This document shows, piece by piece, positions 20,523 to 28,379 of a stretch of DNA of 64,000 nucleotides; positions within the stretch are counted from its first letter, which is position 1, and each line of letters starts with the position of its first letter. The position numbers and the translations under genes are program-made. Under the pieces are notes generated by a model. The model ran no database searches. It was not told the origin of the DNA and was given only the letters and a program-made list of their open reading frames with translations. Where the stretch lies: assembly GCF_014207985.1 (NCBI RefSeq), contig NZ_JACHMI010000001.1, positions 4,075,001 to 4,139,000 of the forward strand, given 5' to 3'. The stretch comes from Nonomuraea rubra (GTDB lineage Bacteria; Actinomycetota; Actinomycetes; Streptosporangiales; Streptosporangiaceae).

Positions 20523-21815
20523 CTAGACGGGAGAGCGGAAGCGGTGGCGGCGGGCCACGTGCCGGCGGGCCAGGCGGTGGGCCTTGCGGTGGGCCTTGCG
20601 GCGGCGGCGCGTCCATGACCGGTGCCGGGTCCTTCTGCTGCCGGCGATCCAGCGGGACAGCGCGAGCGGGCCGTACGCGGCGAGCACCGCGCCCACCTCC
20701 GCCGCCCGTCCCGCCGCCGGCGGCACGGCCAGCGCGGCGGCGGTGGTGAGGGCGTACACCATGGAGAAGCGTGCCGCGGAGCGCACGCGCACGGCGGCGC
20801 GCCTGAGCCGGGCGACCGTCCACCGGCGCGGGACGGCGCCGCTCACCAGGAAGGTCAGGGCGACGGCGCCGAGGTTCGTGGCGGCGGCGGACCAGGTATC
20901 GCGCAGGGCGAGGTAGACCAGCGCGTACAGCGCGCAGGAGACCGCGCTGACCACGGCGAACGACAGGAACGTGGCCTCGCGAGGCCGGGCGGTCATCGCG
21001 TCGGGATGCGTGGGCGTCGGCTCGGGCCGCGCCACCTCCACCCCGGCCCGCCCCCTGGAGATCGACCAGGCGACCCTGGCCAGCCCCTTCAGATCGTCGA
21101 TGGCGGTCCTGACGACGCGCACCCGCGAGTCGGTGTCCTCGATCCAGTCGACCGGAACCTCGTGCACGCGCAGCCCGTTGTGCTCGGCCAGCAGCAGCAG
21201 CTCGGTGTCGAAGAACCACGCGTCGTCCTCGACCTTGCGCAGCAGCGGCCTGACCACGTCCGCCCTGGCCGCCTTGAACCCGCACTGCGCGTCGCTGAAC
21301 CGGACCCCGAAACCGTGCCTGAGCAGGGCGTTGTATCCGCGCGACACCACCTCGCGGCGCAGCGAGCGGCGGGTGCGCGCGCCGGGCGCGAGCCGGGTGC
21401 CGATGGCGATCTCGGAATGGCCGCTGGCCACCGAGGCCACCAGCGGGAACAGGGCGTCGAGGTCGGTGGACAGGTCCACGTCCATGTACGCGACGATGTC
21501 GGCGGGGCTGTCCTGCCAGGCGGCCCGCAGCGCCGCGCCCCGGCCCCTGATGTCGAGCCGGCGGGCGTGCACCGGCTCCAGCTCGCCGGCCAGCGCGGCG
21601 GCGACCCGCCAGGTGCCGTCGGTGCTGCCGTTGTCGACGATCGTGATGCGCCACGGCAGCGGGAAACCGCGGAGGTAGGCGGCCAGCGTCCGGACGCAGC
21701 CCGGCAGCGCGCGCTCCTCGTTGAGCACGGGGATGACGATGTCCACGCCGGCCGGCGCGGCCGCAGGCGTACGATCGAGCGCCTGCGGCCGCCGGCGGGC
21801 CTGCGTGGTGCTCAC
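20523..21815 (-). CDS. GT2 glycosyltransferase with C-terminal GtrA-like membrane domain
   Basis: 430 residues. The N-terminal GT-A domain (VDIVIPVLNEERALPGC near 24-40) has nucleotide-sugar motifs DNGSTDGT and the metal-binding DVD in YMDVDLSTD, plus QCGFKA, as in polyprenyl-phosphate-mannose/glucose synthases. From about 300 there are four hydrophobic segments of GtrA type (FAVVSAVSCALYALVYLAL ...), ending in a very basic His/Arg tail. This architecture usually makes or flips a lipid-linked sugar at the cytoplasmic membrane for surface glycan or glycoprotein modification. GTG 21815 overlaps the stop of the upstream ricin-lectin gene as GTGA, so the lectin and the transferase are co-translated. 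Confidence 0.88.
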   Translation of the reverse strand: MSTTQARRRPQALDRTPAAAPAGVDIVIPVLNEERALPGCVRTLAAYLRGFPLPWRITIVDNGSTDGTWRVAAALAGELEPVHARRLDIRGRGAALRAAWQDSPADIVAYMDVDLSTDLDALFPLVASVASGHSEIAIGTRLAPGARTRRSLRREVVSRGYNALLRHGFGVRFSDAQCGFKAARADVVRPLLRKVEDDAWFFDTELLLLAEHNGLRVHEVPVDWIEDTDSRVRVVRTAIDDLKGLARVAWSISRGRAGVEVARPEPTPTHPDAMTARPREATFLSFAVVSAVSCALYALVYLALRDTWSAAATNLGAVALTFLVSGAVPRRWTVARLRRAAVRVRSAARFSMVYALTTAAALAVPPAAGRAAEVGAVLAAYGPLALSRWIAGSRRTRHRSWTRRRRKAHRKAHRLARRHVARRHRFRSPV

Positions 21816-22399
21816 ATGCCGGACCACGGCTCGGACGCCAGGTGGAAGCGCTGGTTCGCGCCGCCGTGGCAGCGGAACTGGACGATCGGCGTGCCGTCGT
21901 CCAGGCTGCCTCCGCGCACGTCCAGGCACTTGCCGGCGAGGGTACGGATCTCCACCCGGCCGCGGCTGGCGGGCGCGAAGCGGAAGCGCTGGTTGGGGTT
22001 GAGGTGGCAGCGGAACTGGACGAGCGGCGCGCCGTCGTCGGGGCTGCCGTGCAGGATGTCGAGGCACTTGCCGCTGAACGTCTGGATCGCCACCGAGCCG
22101 TCCGGCAGGCGGCGGATCTTGAAGCGCTGGTGGACCTCCTCGTCGCAGCCGAACTGGATGATCGGGGCCCGGTCCTCCGCGCTGATGCCGGCGACGTCGA
22201 AGCACTTGTCGGCGTGGGTCTGGATCTCCACGATGCCGCCGTCGTGGCCGCCGTCGTGGCCGCCGCCGTGGCCGCCGCCGTGCGGCGGGCCGGTGTCCGC
22301 GACGGCGGACGGGGCGGAGAGCGCGGTGAGGGCGATCGCCGTGACTGCGCAGCTCGCGGCGGCGCGAGCGGTGGTGCGAAGGGTGGTGCACAACCTCAT
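21812..22399 (-). CDS. Secreted ricin-B-type (beta-trefoil) lectin
   Basis: 195 residues. A Sec signal peptide (basic start, hydrophobic core AVTAIALTALSAPSA, cleavage probably after AVA or ADT) is followed by a His/Gly linker (GGGHGGGHDGGHDGG), possibly metal-binding, and three beta-trefoil repeats. The repeats carry IIQFGCDEEVHQRF, LVQFRCHLNPNQRF and IVQFRCHGGANQRF, each preceded by KCFDV/KCLDI/KCLDV. The usual Q-x-W is Q-x-F here. It probably binds extracellular or cell-wall sugars. ATG 22399 has AAAGGA upstream. It is first gene of a two-gene operon with the GT2-GtrA protein. Confidence 0.86.
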   Translation of the reverse strand: MRLCTTLRTTARAAASCAVTAIALTALSAPSAVADTGPPHGGGHGGGHDGGHDGGIVEIQTHADKCFDVAGISAEDRAPIIQFGCDEEVHQRFKIRRLPDGSVAIQTFSGKCLDILHGSPDDGAPLVQFRCHLNPNQRFRFAPASRGRVEIRTLAGKCLDVRGGSLDDGTPIVQFRCHGGANQRFHLASEPWSGM

Positions 22400-22820
22400 G
22401 GTGGGTCCTTTTCGTGATGAATAGCCGGTTTGACGCCCGGCGACGTGAACATCGCGGAATATCGCGGAGTCATGCTAACTGCGGCCATGTGAATTACCCG
22501 GATGTACACGCCCGGCTTTCGGGGTGTGTCCGCGATCGACGCGCCATTCTGCATAAAGAGGACATCTATCGACGTGTGCGGACAATACGAGTCTTTGCCA
22601 GGCTTTGAGGGGCAGTGATGCGGCTCTGAGCTGCGACAACAGTGATAATCGGTGTCGGTTAGACGGTACGGGCAAATCTCTTGACCCCGTCAATTCTGGC
22701 GTCCCGTTGAATCGCATCGTTGGAGAGACATGGTTTGCAGAGGTGCGCACGTTCCGCGATTCAGGGCGACAGCCGGCCTGGGTGCCGATTTCGGCGCGGC
22801 GTCGAGGCGGTGAATCTCGC
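22400..22820. other. Divergent intergenic region, AT-richer than surroundings
   Basis: 421 bp between the lectin and the GT-C gene. The base composition is clearly less GC-rich than the flanking genes. Visible: a short direct repeat ATCGCGGA (in CATCGCGGAATATCGCGGAG) around 22453-22470 and TTGACC at 22681 without a well-spaced -10. The frame of the downstream gene stays open back to 22605, but that segment lacks coding character. Both divergent promoters must lie here. Confidence 0.5.
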
Positions 22821-25052
22821 ATGCCGTCCCAGGAGCATCCGCCCGGCCTGAACCCGGTGAGCAAGGACGACGGCGTCGCCGTGGTCTTCCCCGCGCACTC
22901 CCGGCCGGAATGCCTCGAACACGAGGTCGAGTCCCTGCTCGCGACGCTGGCGGAGGCGGGACTCGAACACCGGATCGTCATCGTCGGCGAGCCCGGCGGC
23001 TGCCCCGGCGCCCTGGACGTGCTGGCCTCGCGCTATCCCGACCGCGTCCTGACCGTGCCGCACCAGGGCGAGCCGGATTCGGCGGAGGCCGAGCGGGCCG
23101 GCGTGCTGGCCGCGCTGGAGCGTACCGACATGCGCAGGCTCGTGCTGGTCGGTCCCGGCGACCGGATCCATGCCGCCGACCTGCCCGTGCTCCTGCGCGT
23201 GCAGCGCGAGGAACGGGCCGACGCGGTGGTCGGGACGCCCGAGCGGTCACGCGCGCGCCGCGCCACCGTGCTGACCTGGGCCGCGTGGGACCGCCTGCTG
23301 CCCCGCGGCCGCTCCAGGGGCGGCGCCTGCTCCTACCGGCTGCTCGACCGGTGGCTGCTGGAGGAGTGGGAACACGGCGAGGCGGCGCGCCCCGCGTCCC
23401 TGGCGTCGGCGCGGGGGGACGTCCGGATCGTCGAGCTCCCGCTGTCCAGGCTGGGCCGGATTCCGGAGCCGCGCACCGTCTCTGGGGCCAGGGCAGGGCT
23501 CCGGATGCGCCGCCCCGCCTGGCGGACGCCGCGGGACCCGGTGCTCGCCCTGGTGACGGCGGCGAGCGTGGTGCTGTCCGTCCTGGCCTGCCTGTACCAC
23601 CTGGACCTGGGCTCCGTGCTGGCCTACAACGACAGCGGCTCGCACCTGCTCATCGCCCGCCGGGTCATCGACAGCCCGACCCCCGGGCTGGCCCAGCTCG
23701 GCGGCGTCTGGCCGCCGCTGCCGCACCTGCTGGCCCTGCCCGTCGTCTGGCACGACCCGCTGTTCTACTCGGGGCTTGCGGGCTCGCTGATCTCGATGGT
23801 CTCGTACGTGGTGACCGTGCGGTACGCGTACCTGATCGCCGCCGGGATGGCGGGCACCGATCGCGCGCGCCGCAGGGCGGCCGGGATCACCGCGGCGGGG
23901 CTGCTCGCGCTCAACCCCAACGTGCTCTACCTGCAGAGCACCCCGATGACCGAGCTGCTGCTGTTCGCGTGCATCGCCGCGGCGGTGCACCACCTGGCCG
24001 AATGGTGCCGCACCGGACGGCACACGCAGCTCGCGATCGCCTCGGCGGCCACGCTGCTGGCCACGCTGACCCGCTACGAGGGCTGGGTGCTGGCGGTGGC
24101 CATGACGGTGGTGGTGGGGTACGTCTCCTTCCGCCGCTGGCGCGACCTCGCCCGGCTGGAGGCCCACCTGATCTTCTTCGGGGTGGCGGCCTTCGCCGGC
24201 ATCGCCGGCTGGGTGGCCTGGAGCCGGCTGATCTTCGGCGACTGGCTGTACTGGCACTCCGGCGAGTACGCCGACCCGGCGCTGTGGGTCTCGCCCGGCG
24301 ACCCGAACCTCGGCGCGCTGGGCGTCGCCTCGAGCACCTACGCCCACGCCATGGCGCACGTGCTCGGGCTGCTGACGCCGCTGGCGGGCGTGGCCGGCGC
24401 CCTGGTGTACGCCTGGCGGCGCCGGCTCGGGCCGGAGGCCGTCGCACCGTACACGCTGCTGGTCTTCGCGCCGTTCTTCGTCCTCGCCCTGTACCTCGGA
24501 CAGCGCCCGCTCCACGTGCCCGAGGTGCACGGCAGCTTCTACAACGTGCGCTTCGCCCTGGTGATGGCGCTGGGCGCCGCGGTCTTCGCCGGCTACCTGG
24601 TGTCGATCGCCCCGCTACGGGACCGCTGGGGCCGCGCCGCGCTGGCCTGCGGGCTGGTCGCCACCGTCGTGGCGGTGCCCGGCACCGCGACGCTCGCCGA
24701 GCCGATGAGCTGGCACGCGGGCCGCGACGAGCGCGCGGCCGCGCGGGCGGTGACCTGGTGGCGGCAGCACTACGACGGCGGGCTCGTGCTCATGGAGAAC
24801 CACGGCAACGAGATCGTCGCCTTCGGCTCCCGCGTCCCGCTGGGGCGGATCGTCTACGAGGGCAGCTTCCGCCTTTGGGGCCGGGCGCTGCGGGACCCGG
24901 CCGGCAGGGGCATCGGGTGGATCTACGCGCGTACCGCGCCGGGCAGGGAGGACCGGACCTGGCGCGCGCTGCGCGACCGGCCCTCGCTGACGCGTGACTA
25001 CACGCTGGTCTACCGGGACGCCGTCCAGCACATCTATCGGAGGCGAGTGTGA
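22821..25052 (+). CDS. Degenerate GT2 domain fused to a GT-C-type membrane glycosyltransferase
   Basis: 743 residues from ATG 22821 (MPSQEHPPGLN). Residues about 17-210 resemble a DPM1-like GT-A fold (VVFPAHSRPECLEHEVESLL), but the metal-binding DxD position reads VGPGDRIHAADLP, so this domain is probably inactive. From about 235 a multi-spanning region begins (at least 10 helices) with SVLAYNDSGSHLLIARRV in the first outer loop and GGVWPPLPHLLALP, features of dolichyl-phosphate-mannose-dependent GT-C enzymes (ArnT/PMT/GT39-like). The C-terminal about 110 residues are soluble and probably extracytoplasmic. The acceptor is unknown. Its stop overlaps the next start (TGATG), coupling it to a cellulose-synthase-like GT2. 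Confidence 0.78.
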   Translation: MPSQEHPPGLNPVSKDDGVAVVFPAHSRPECLEHEVESLLATLAEAGLEHRIVIVGEPGGCPGALDVLASRYPDRVLTVPHQGEPDSAEAERAGVLAALERTDMRRLVLVGPGDRIHAADLPVLLRVQREERADAVVGTPERSRARRATVLTWAAWDRLLPRGRSRGGACSYRLLDRWLLEEWEHGEAARPASLASARGDVRIVELPLSRLGRIPEPRTVSGARAGLRMRRPAWRTPRDPVLALVTAASVVLSVLACLYHLDLGSVLAYNDSGSHLLIARRVIDSPTPGLAQLGGVWPPLPHLLALPVVWHDPLFYSGLAGSLISMVSYVVTVRYAYLIAAGMAGTDRARRRAAGITAAGLLALNPNVLYLQSTPMTELLLFACIAAAVHHLAEWCRTGRHTQLAIASAATLLATLTRYEGWVLAVAMTVVVGYVSFRRWRDLARLEAHLIFFGVAAFAGIAGWVAWSRLIFGDWLYWHSGEYADPALWVSPGDPNLGALGVASSTYAHAMAHVLGLLTPLAGVAGALVYAWRRRLGPEAVAPYTLLVFAPFFVLALYLGQRPLHVPEVHGSFYNVRFALVMALGAAVFAGYLVSIAPLRDRWGRAALACGLVATVVAVPGTATLAEPMSWHAGRDERAAARAVTWWRQHYDGGLVLMENHGNEIVAFGSRVPLGRIVYEGSFRLWGRALRDPAGRGIGWIYARTAPGREDRTWRALRDRPSLTRDYTLVYRDAVQHIYRRRV

Positions 25053-26530
25053 TGACCACGCCCTATCGCGAGCGCACCGGGCACGCGGGCATCGGGGTCC
25101 TCGACGCGGAGCTGAGCGCCCGGCGCCTGCTCAGCCGCGGGCAGACCGTCTGCGCCCTCGCGGCACCGGCCGTGATCGCCTTCGCGCTGCTCGCGCACCT
25201 GGCGTTCGGGTGGGGGCCGTCGCCGCTGTGGTGGTGCCAGGCCGCGATCGCGCTCGCCACCGCGGTCTACCTGGTCCTGCTCGTCTTCAAGACGGTCGTC
25301 GTGCTGGGGGCGTGGGGAGCCTCGGTCATCGACGTGGACGAGGCCGGGCTGCACCGGCTGTCCGGCGCGGCGCTGCCGGACTACACCGTGCTGGTGCCGC
25401 TGCACCGCGAGGCGGCGGTGCTGCCGTTCCTGCTGGAGCGCCTGGCGAGGCTCGACTACCCGGCCGAGTCCCTGCAGATCCTGCTGCTGATCGAGGAGGA
25501 CGACGAGGAGACCCGCGCGGCGCTGCCGGAGCTGGGCGCGCCGTTCGAGGTCGTGCTCGTGCCGCCGTCCACGCCGCGGACCAAGCCGAAGGCGTGCAAC
25601 CTCGGGCTCGCCCGCGCGCGCGGCGAGTTCGTGGTCGTCTACGACGCCGAGGACCGGCCGGAGCCCGACCAGCTCCGCAAGGCCGTGCTCGCCTTCCGGG
25701 CGCTGCCGGGCAGGGTCGTCTGCGTCCAGGCCGAGCTGCAGTACTGGAACCCGTGGACCAACTGGCTGACCCGCTGCTTCGCCGCCGAGTACGCCACCCA
25801 CTTCAGCCTCATGCTGCGCGGGCTCGACCGCTACCGGCTGCCGATCCCGCTGGGCGGCACCTCCAACCACTTCCGCGCCGACGCGCTGCTCGCGCTGGGG
25901 GGCTGGGACCCGTACAACGTCACCGAGGACGCCGACCTGGGCATCCGCATCGCCCGCCGCGGCTGGGGCGTGCGCATGATGGTCTCGGTCACCGAGGAGG
26001 AGGCCAACAGCCGCCTGGGCAACTGGATCCGCCAGCGCAGCCGCTGGATCAAGGGCTACTTGCAGACCTGGCTCGTGCACAGCCGGCACCCGGTGCGCCT
26101 GTGGCGGCAACTGGGGACCAAGCAGACCCTCGCCTTCCACCTCACGATGGGCCTGTCCACGCTGACCACGCTGGTGAACCCGTTCTTCTGGGGCCTGACG
26201 CTGCTCTACCTGTGCACCGGCACCCGGTACGTGCAGGCGCTCTTCCCGCCCGCCTCGCTCTACTGCGGCGCCGCGGCCATGGTGATCGGCAACTTCCTGA
26301 TGGTCTACTGCATGATGGCCGGCTGCCTGGAGCGCGGGCTCTTCCCGGCCGTCCGGGCGATGTTGTCCATCCCGCTCTACTGGGCGCTGATGAGCGTGGC
26401 CGCCTACAAGGCGCTGTGGCAGCTCGCCAGGCCGGACCGGCGCCACTTCTGGGAGCTGACCGAGCACGGCCTGGTGCGCGCCGGCCCTGCCGGGGACGGC
26501 GACGAGGATCTTCAGCCGGCGCTCCGGTGA
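25052..26530 (+). CDS. Cellulose-synthase-like family 2 glycosyltransferase
   Basis: 492 residues; membrane-bound processive GT2. Two helices (about 30-50, 60-85) precede the catalytic domain YTVLVPLHREAAVLPFLLERL. Catalytic motifs: Asp in LIEEDDEET, DxE-type YDAEDRPEPDQ, TEDADLGIR (TED general base) and QRSRW (QxxRW), the signature of polymerising synthases. Four C-terminal helices follow. There is no PilZ domain and no BcsB partner nearby, so it is not standard bacterial cellulose synthase. ATG 25052 overlaps the upstream stop, with CGGAGG at about 25039-25043. Probable product: a surface beta-glycan or a sugar donor chain used with the GT-C protein. Confidence 0.87.
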   Translation: MTTPYRERTGHAGIGVLDAELSARRLLSRGQTVCALAAPAVIAFALLAHLAFGWGPSPLWWCQAAIALATAVYLVLLVFKTVVVLGAWGASVIDVDEAGLHRLSGAALPDYTVLVPLHREAAVLPFLLERLARLDYPAESLQILLLIEEDDEETRAALPELGAPFEVVLVPPSTPRTKPKACNLGLARARGEFVVVYDAEDRPEPDQLRKAVLAFRALPGRVVCVQAELQYWNPWTNWLTRCFAAEYATHFSLMLRGLDRYRLPIPLGGTSNHFRADALLALGGWDPYNVTEDADLGIRIARRGWGVRMMVSVTEEEANSRLGNWIRQRSRWIKGYLQTWLVHSRHPVRLWRQLGTKQTLAFHLTMGLSTLTTLVNPFFWGLTLLYLCTGTRYVQALFPPASLYCGAAAMVIGNFLMVYCMMAGCLERGLFPAVRAMLSIPLYWALMSVAAYKALWQLARPDRRHFWELTEHGLVRAGPAGDGDEDLQPALR

Positions 26531-26539
26531 GCTAGGGTC

Positions 26540-26556
26540 TACGAAACGGTCTCGTA
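26540..26556. promoter_or_regulatory. Candidate TetR-type operator before the short-chain dehydrogenase
   Basis: Inverted repeat TACGA-N7-TCGTA (26540-26556, whole site TACGAAACGGTCTCGTA) lies 14 bp upstream of ATG 26571. It resembles the ACGAnACnGTnTCGT-like sites of TetR-family repressors. No TetR gene is in the window. Confidence 0.5.
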
Positions 26557-26570
26557 CACCAGGAGTGCCG

Positions 26571-27440
26571 ATGGCCACGTGGACGCCCGCGTCCATGCCC
26601 GACCTGACCGGCAGGACCGCCGTCGTGACCGGCGCCAACAGCGGCATCGGCCTGCCCACCGCGCTGGAGCTGGCCCGGCACGGCGCCCGCGTCATCGCGG
26701 CGGCACGCGACCCGGACAAGGGCGCCGAGGCCGTCCGGCGGATCCTCCGCGAGGTGCCGGGCGCGCGGGTCGAGCCCGGCCTGCTCGACCTGGCCGACCT
26801 CGCCTCCGTCAGGCGGTTCGCCGCCGGTGTGACGGAGGTGGACCTGCTCGTCAACAACGCGGGGATCGCCATGATCTCCCGGCAGCGGACCGCAGACGGC
26901 TTCGAGATGCAGCTCGGCACCAACCACCTGGGACATTTCGCGCTCACCGGGCTGCTCCTGCCCCTGCTGGCCGCCCGTCCCGGCGCGCGGGTGGTGACCG
27001 TGACCAGCGACGCGCACACCGCCGGCCGGATCGACTTCGACGACCTGGGCCTGGAGCGCCGCTACGGGCGCATGGCCGCGTACGCGCGCTCCAAGCTCGC
27101 CAACCTGCTGTTCGCGCTGGAGCTGCAGCGGCGGGCCGATCGCGCCGGCGTGGACCTGACGAGCGCCGCGGTCCACCCCGGCTCGACCGCCACGAACATC
27201 GTGAAGCTGGGGCCGCTCCAGCCGCTCGTGCGGCTGCTGCTGAAGCCGCCCGCGGCCGGCGCCGTGCCCTCGCTGTACGCCGCGACCGCGCCAGGCGTGC
27301 GCGGTGGCGAGTACTTCGGGCCCAGGGCCCGGCCGCTGCGGCCCTCGAAGGCGGCCCGCTCGGAGGAGCTCGCGGCGCGGCTGTGGGAGGTGTCGGTGGA
27401 GCTGACGGGCGTACGGTTCGAGGAGTTCGCCGACCGCTGA
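26571..27440 (+). CDS. Short-chain dehydrogenase/reductase
   Basis: 289 residues, classical SDR related to retinol/WW-domain-type oxidoreductases. Motifs: TGANSGIG (TGxxxGIG, cofactor), DLADLASVRRF, NNAG, catalytic Ser in VTSDAHT and YARSK (YxxxK). AAARDP after the second strand, with Arg, suggests NADP(H). GGAG lies 6-7 nt before ATG 26571. The substrate is unknown. It is preceded by a palindromic operator and is convergent with a methyltransferase. Proteins of this subgroup often reduce lipophilic carbonyls, but nothing nearby points to a specific pathway. Confidence 0.9.
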   Translation: MATWTPASMPDLTGRTAVVTGANSGIGLPTALELARHGARVIAAARDPDKGAEAVRRILREVPGARVEPGLLDLADLASVRRFAAGVTEVDLLVNNAGIAMISRQRTADGFEMQLGTNHLGHFALTGLLLPLLAARPGARVVTVTSDAHTAGRIDFDDLGLERRYGRMAAYARSKLANLLFALELQRRADRAGVDLTSAAVHPGSTATNIVKLGPLQPLVRLLLKPPAAGAVPSLYAATAPGVRGGEYFGPRARPLRPSKAARSEELAARLWEVSVELTGVRFEEFADR

Positions 27441-27534
27441 AGGGCGTGCAGGCGGATCCGCCGGCTTCCGCACCCCCGCGCGCCCGCAAGCCTCGGCGGC
27501 CGTGGTCACCGCATGGGTGTCTGAGAACCGGCGC

Positions 27535-28281
27535 TCATCGGGTGGCCCTGGCCAGGTAGGCGCAGACCGGAAACCCCTCCCCGGCGTACGGCGCCGCGAG
27601 CCGCAGGTATTCGGCCCGGATCCGCTCCACGATTTCCGGCGGCTGGCCGCCGATCATCCCGAACCTCGGCCCGCCCGCCTCCACCACATCCGTCCACCAC
27701 GCCGCCAGATCCACCTGGTGACGCCACCTGACCGCCTCCACGGCCGCCTCCCTGAACCCCGCCCCCTCCAGCAGGGCGGTGAACGACGGCGGCGTGGCAT
27801 GGGCCGCGAACGGCCGGGCCGGCGGATCGTACGGCACCCGGGCCGCGGCGATGGCCTCGGTGAAGACACTCGTGGCCGTCATCTCGTCGGCCTTCCACCA
27901 GGTCAGGGCGAGCGTGCCGGCCGGGCGCAGCACGCGGCGCAGCTCCCGCAGCGACGCGGCGGCGTCGGGCACGTGGTTGATCACGAAGTTGCCGGCCACG
28001 CAGTCGAACTGCTCGTCGCCGAACGGCAGGTCGGGCAGCGCGGCCTGGCGGATGGCCGCGTACGGGTGCCGCCGGGCGATCAGCCGCAGCATGACGGGAT
28101 CGCAGTCGACGGCGGTGACCTCGGCGCCTAGCGCGAGCGCCGCCGCCGTCACCACGCCGGTGCCGCAGCCCACGTCGAGCACGCGCGGGGCCCGGCTCTG
28201 GCGGGCCGAGGCCAGGAGCGGGCCGACGGTGTGCGAGCTGAGGTGGGCGAAGCCGCGATCGTACGCTTCGGCGTTGGTCAC
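27535..28281 (-). CDS. Class I SAM-dependent methyltransferase
   Basis: 248 residues. SAM-binding motif I is VLDVGCGTGVVTAAAL (residues about 33-48), the acidic residue after strand 2 is in VDCDPVML, and motif IV/post is FDCVAGNFVINHVPDA. The family resembles UbiE/Methyltransf_11 enzymes acting on small molecules; the substrate is unknown. Start GTG 28281. It is divergent from the adenosine-deaminase-like gene, sharing a 98-bp region with two palindromes. The interval 27441-27534 to the convergent SDR contains a 12-bp palindrome GGCGGATCCGCC (27451-27462) and nothing else recognisable. Confidence 0.86.
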   Translation of the reverse strand: MTNAEAYDRGFAHLSSHTVGPLLASARQSRAPRVLDVGCGTGVVTAAALALGAEVTAVDCDPVMLRLIARRHPYAAIRQAALPDLPFGDEQFDCVAGNFVINHVPDAAASLRELRRVLRPAGTLALTWWKADEMTATSVFTEAIAAARVPYDPPARPFAAHATPPSFTALLEGAGFREAAVEAVRWRHQVDLAAWWTDVVEAGGPRFGMIGGQPPEIVERIRAEYLRLAAPYAGEGFPVCAYLARATR

Positions 28282-28313
28282 CGGCCCAGCCTAGCCCAGC
28301 CGCTGAACCTGAC

Positions 28314-28372
28314 AATCTCGCGTGAGATTTCGCCCCAAAGCCTGTTTTTTCGCGAAATATCACCTCTAAGGT
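28314..28372. promoter_or_regulatory. Divergent regulatory region with two palindromes and a -10 element
   Basis: AATCTC-GCGT-GAGATT (28314-28329) and TTTCGCGAAA (28348-28357) lie between the methyltransferase and the deaminase. GAGATTTCGC (28324-28333) is also an inverted match (one mismatch) to GCGAAATATC (28352-28361). TAAGGT (28367-28372) is a probable -10 that ends 7 nt before ATG 28380. A regulator binding both half-sites is likely; its identity is unknown. Confidence 0.5.
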
Positions 28373-28379
28373 CGTCCGC

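Noticed and set aside
20622..22424. 600-codon plus-strand frame across the lectin and GT2 genes
   Set aside because: It is a shadow of two genes with clear motifs on the minus strand; its translation is Arg/Gly-rich without motifs.
22605..22820. N-terminal extension of the GT-C protein
   Set aside because: The extra 72 codons are compositionally unlike the rest and match no family; ATG 22821 precedes the first conserved segment.
25052..26530. Standard bacterial cellulose synthase operon
   Set aside because: The QxxRW synthase core is present, but there is no PilZ domain and no bcsB, bcsZ or CslZ-like partner nearby.
27451..27462. 12-bp palindrome GGCGGATCCGCC
   Set aside because: It has no loop and no T-tract and lies between convergent genes; chance is likely in GC-rich DNA.
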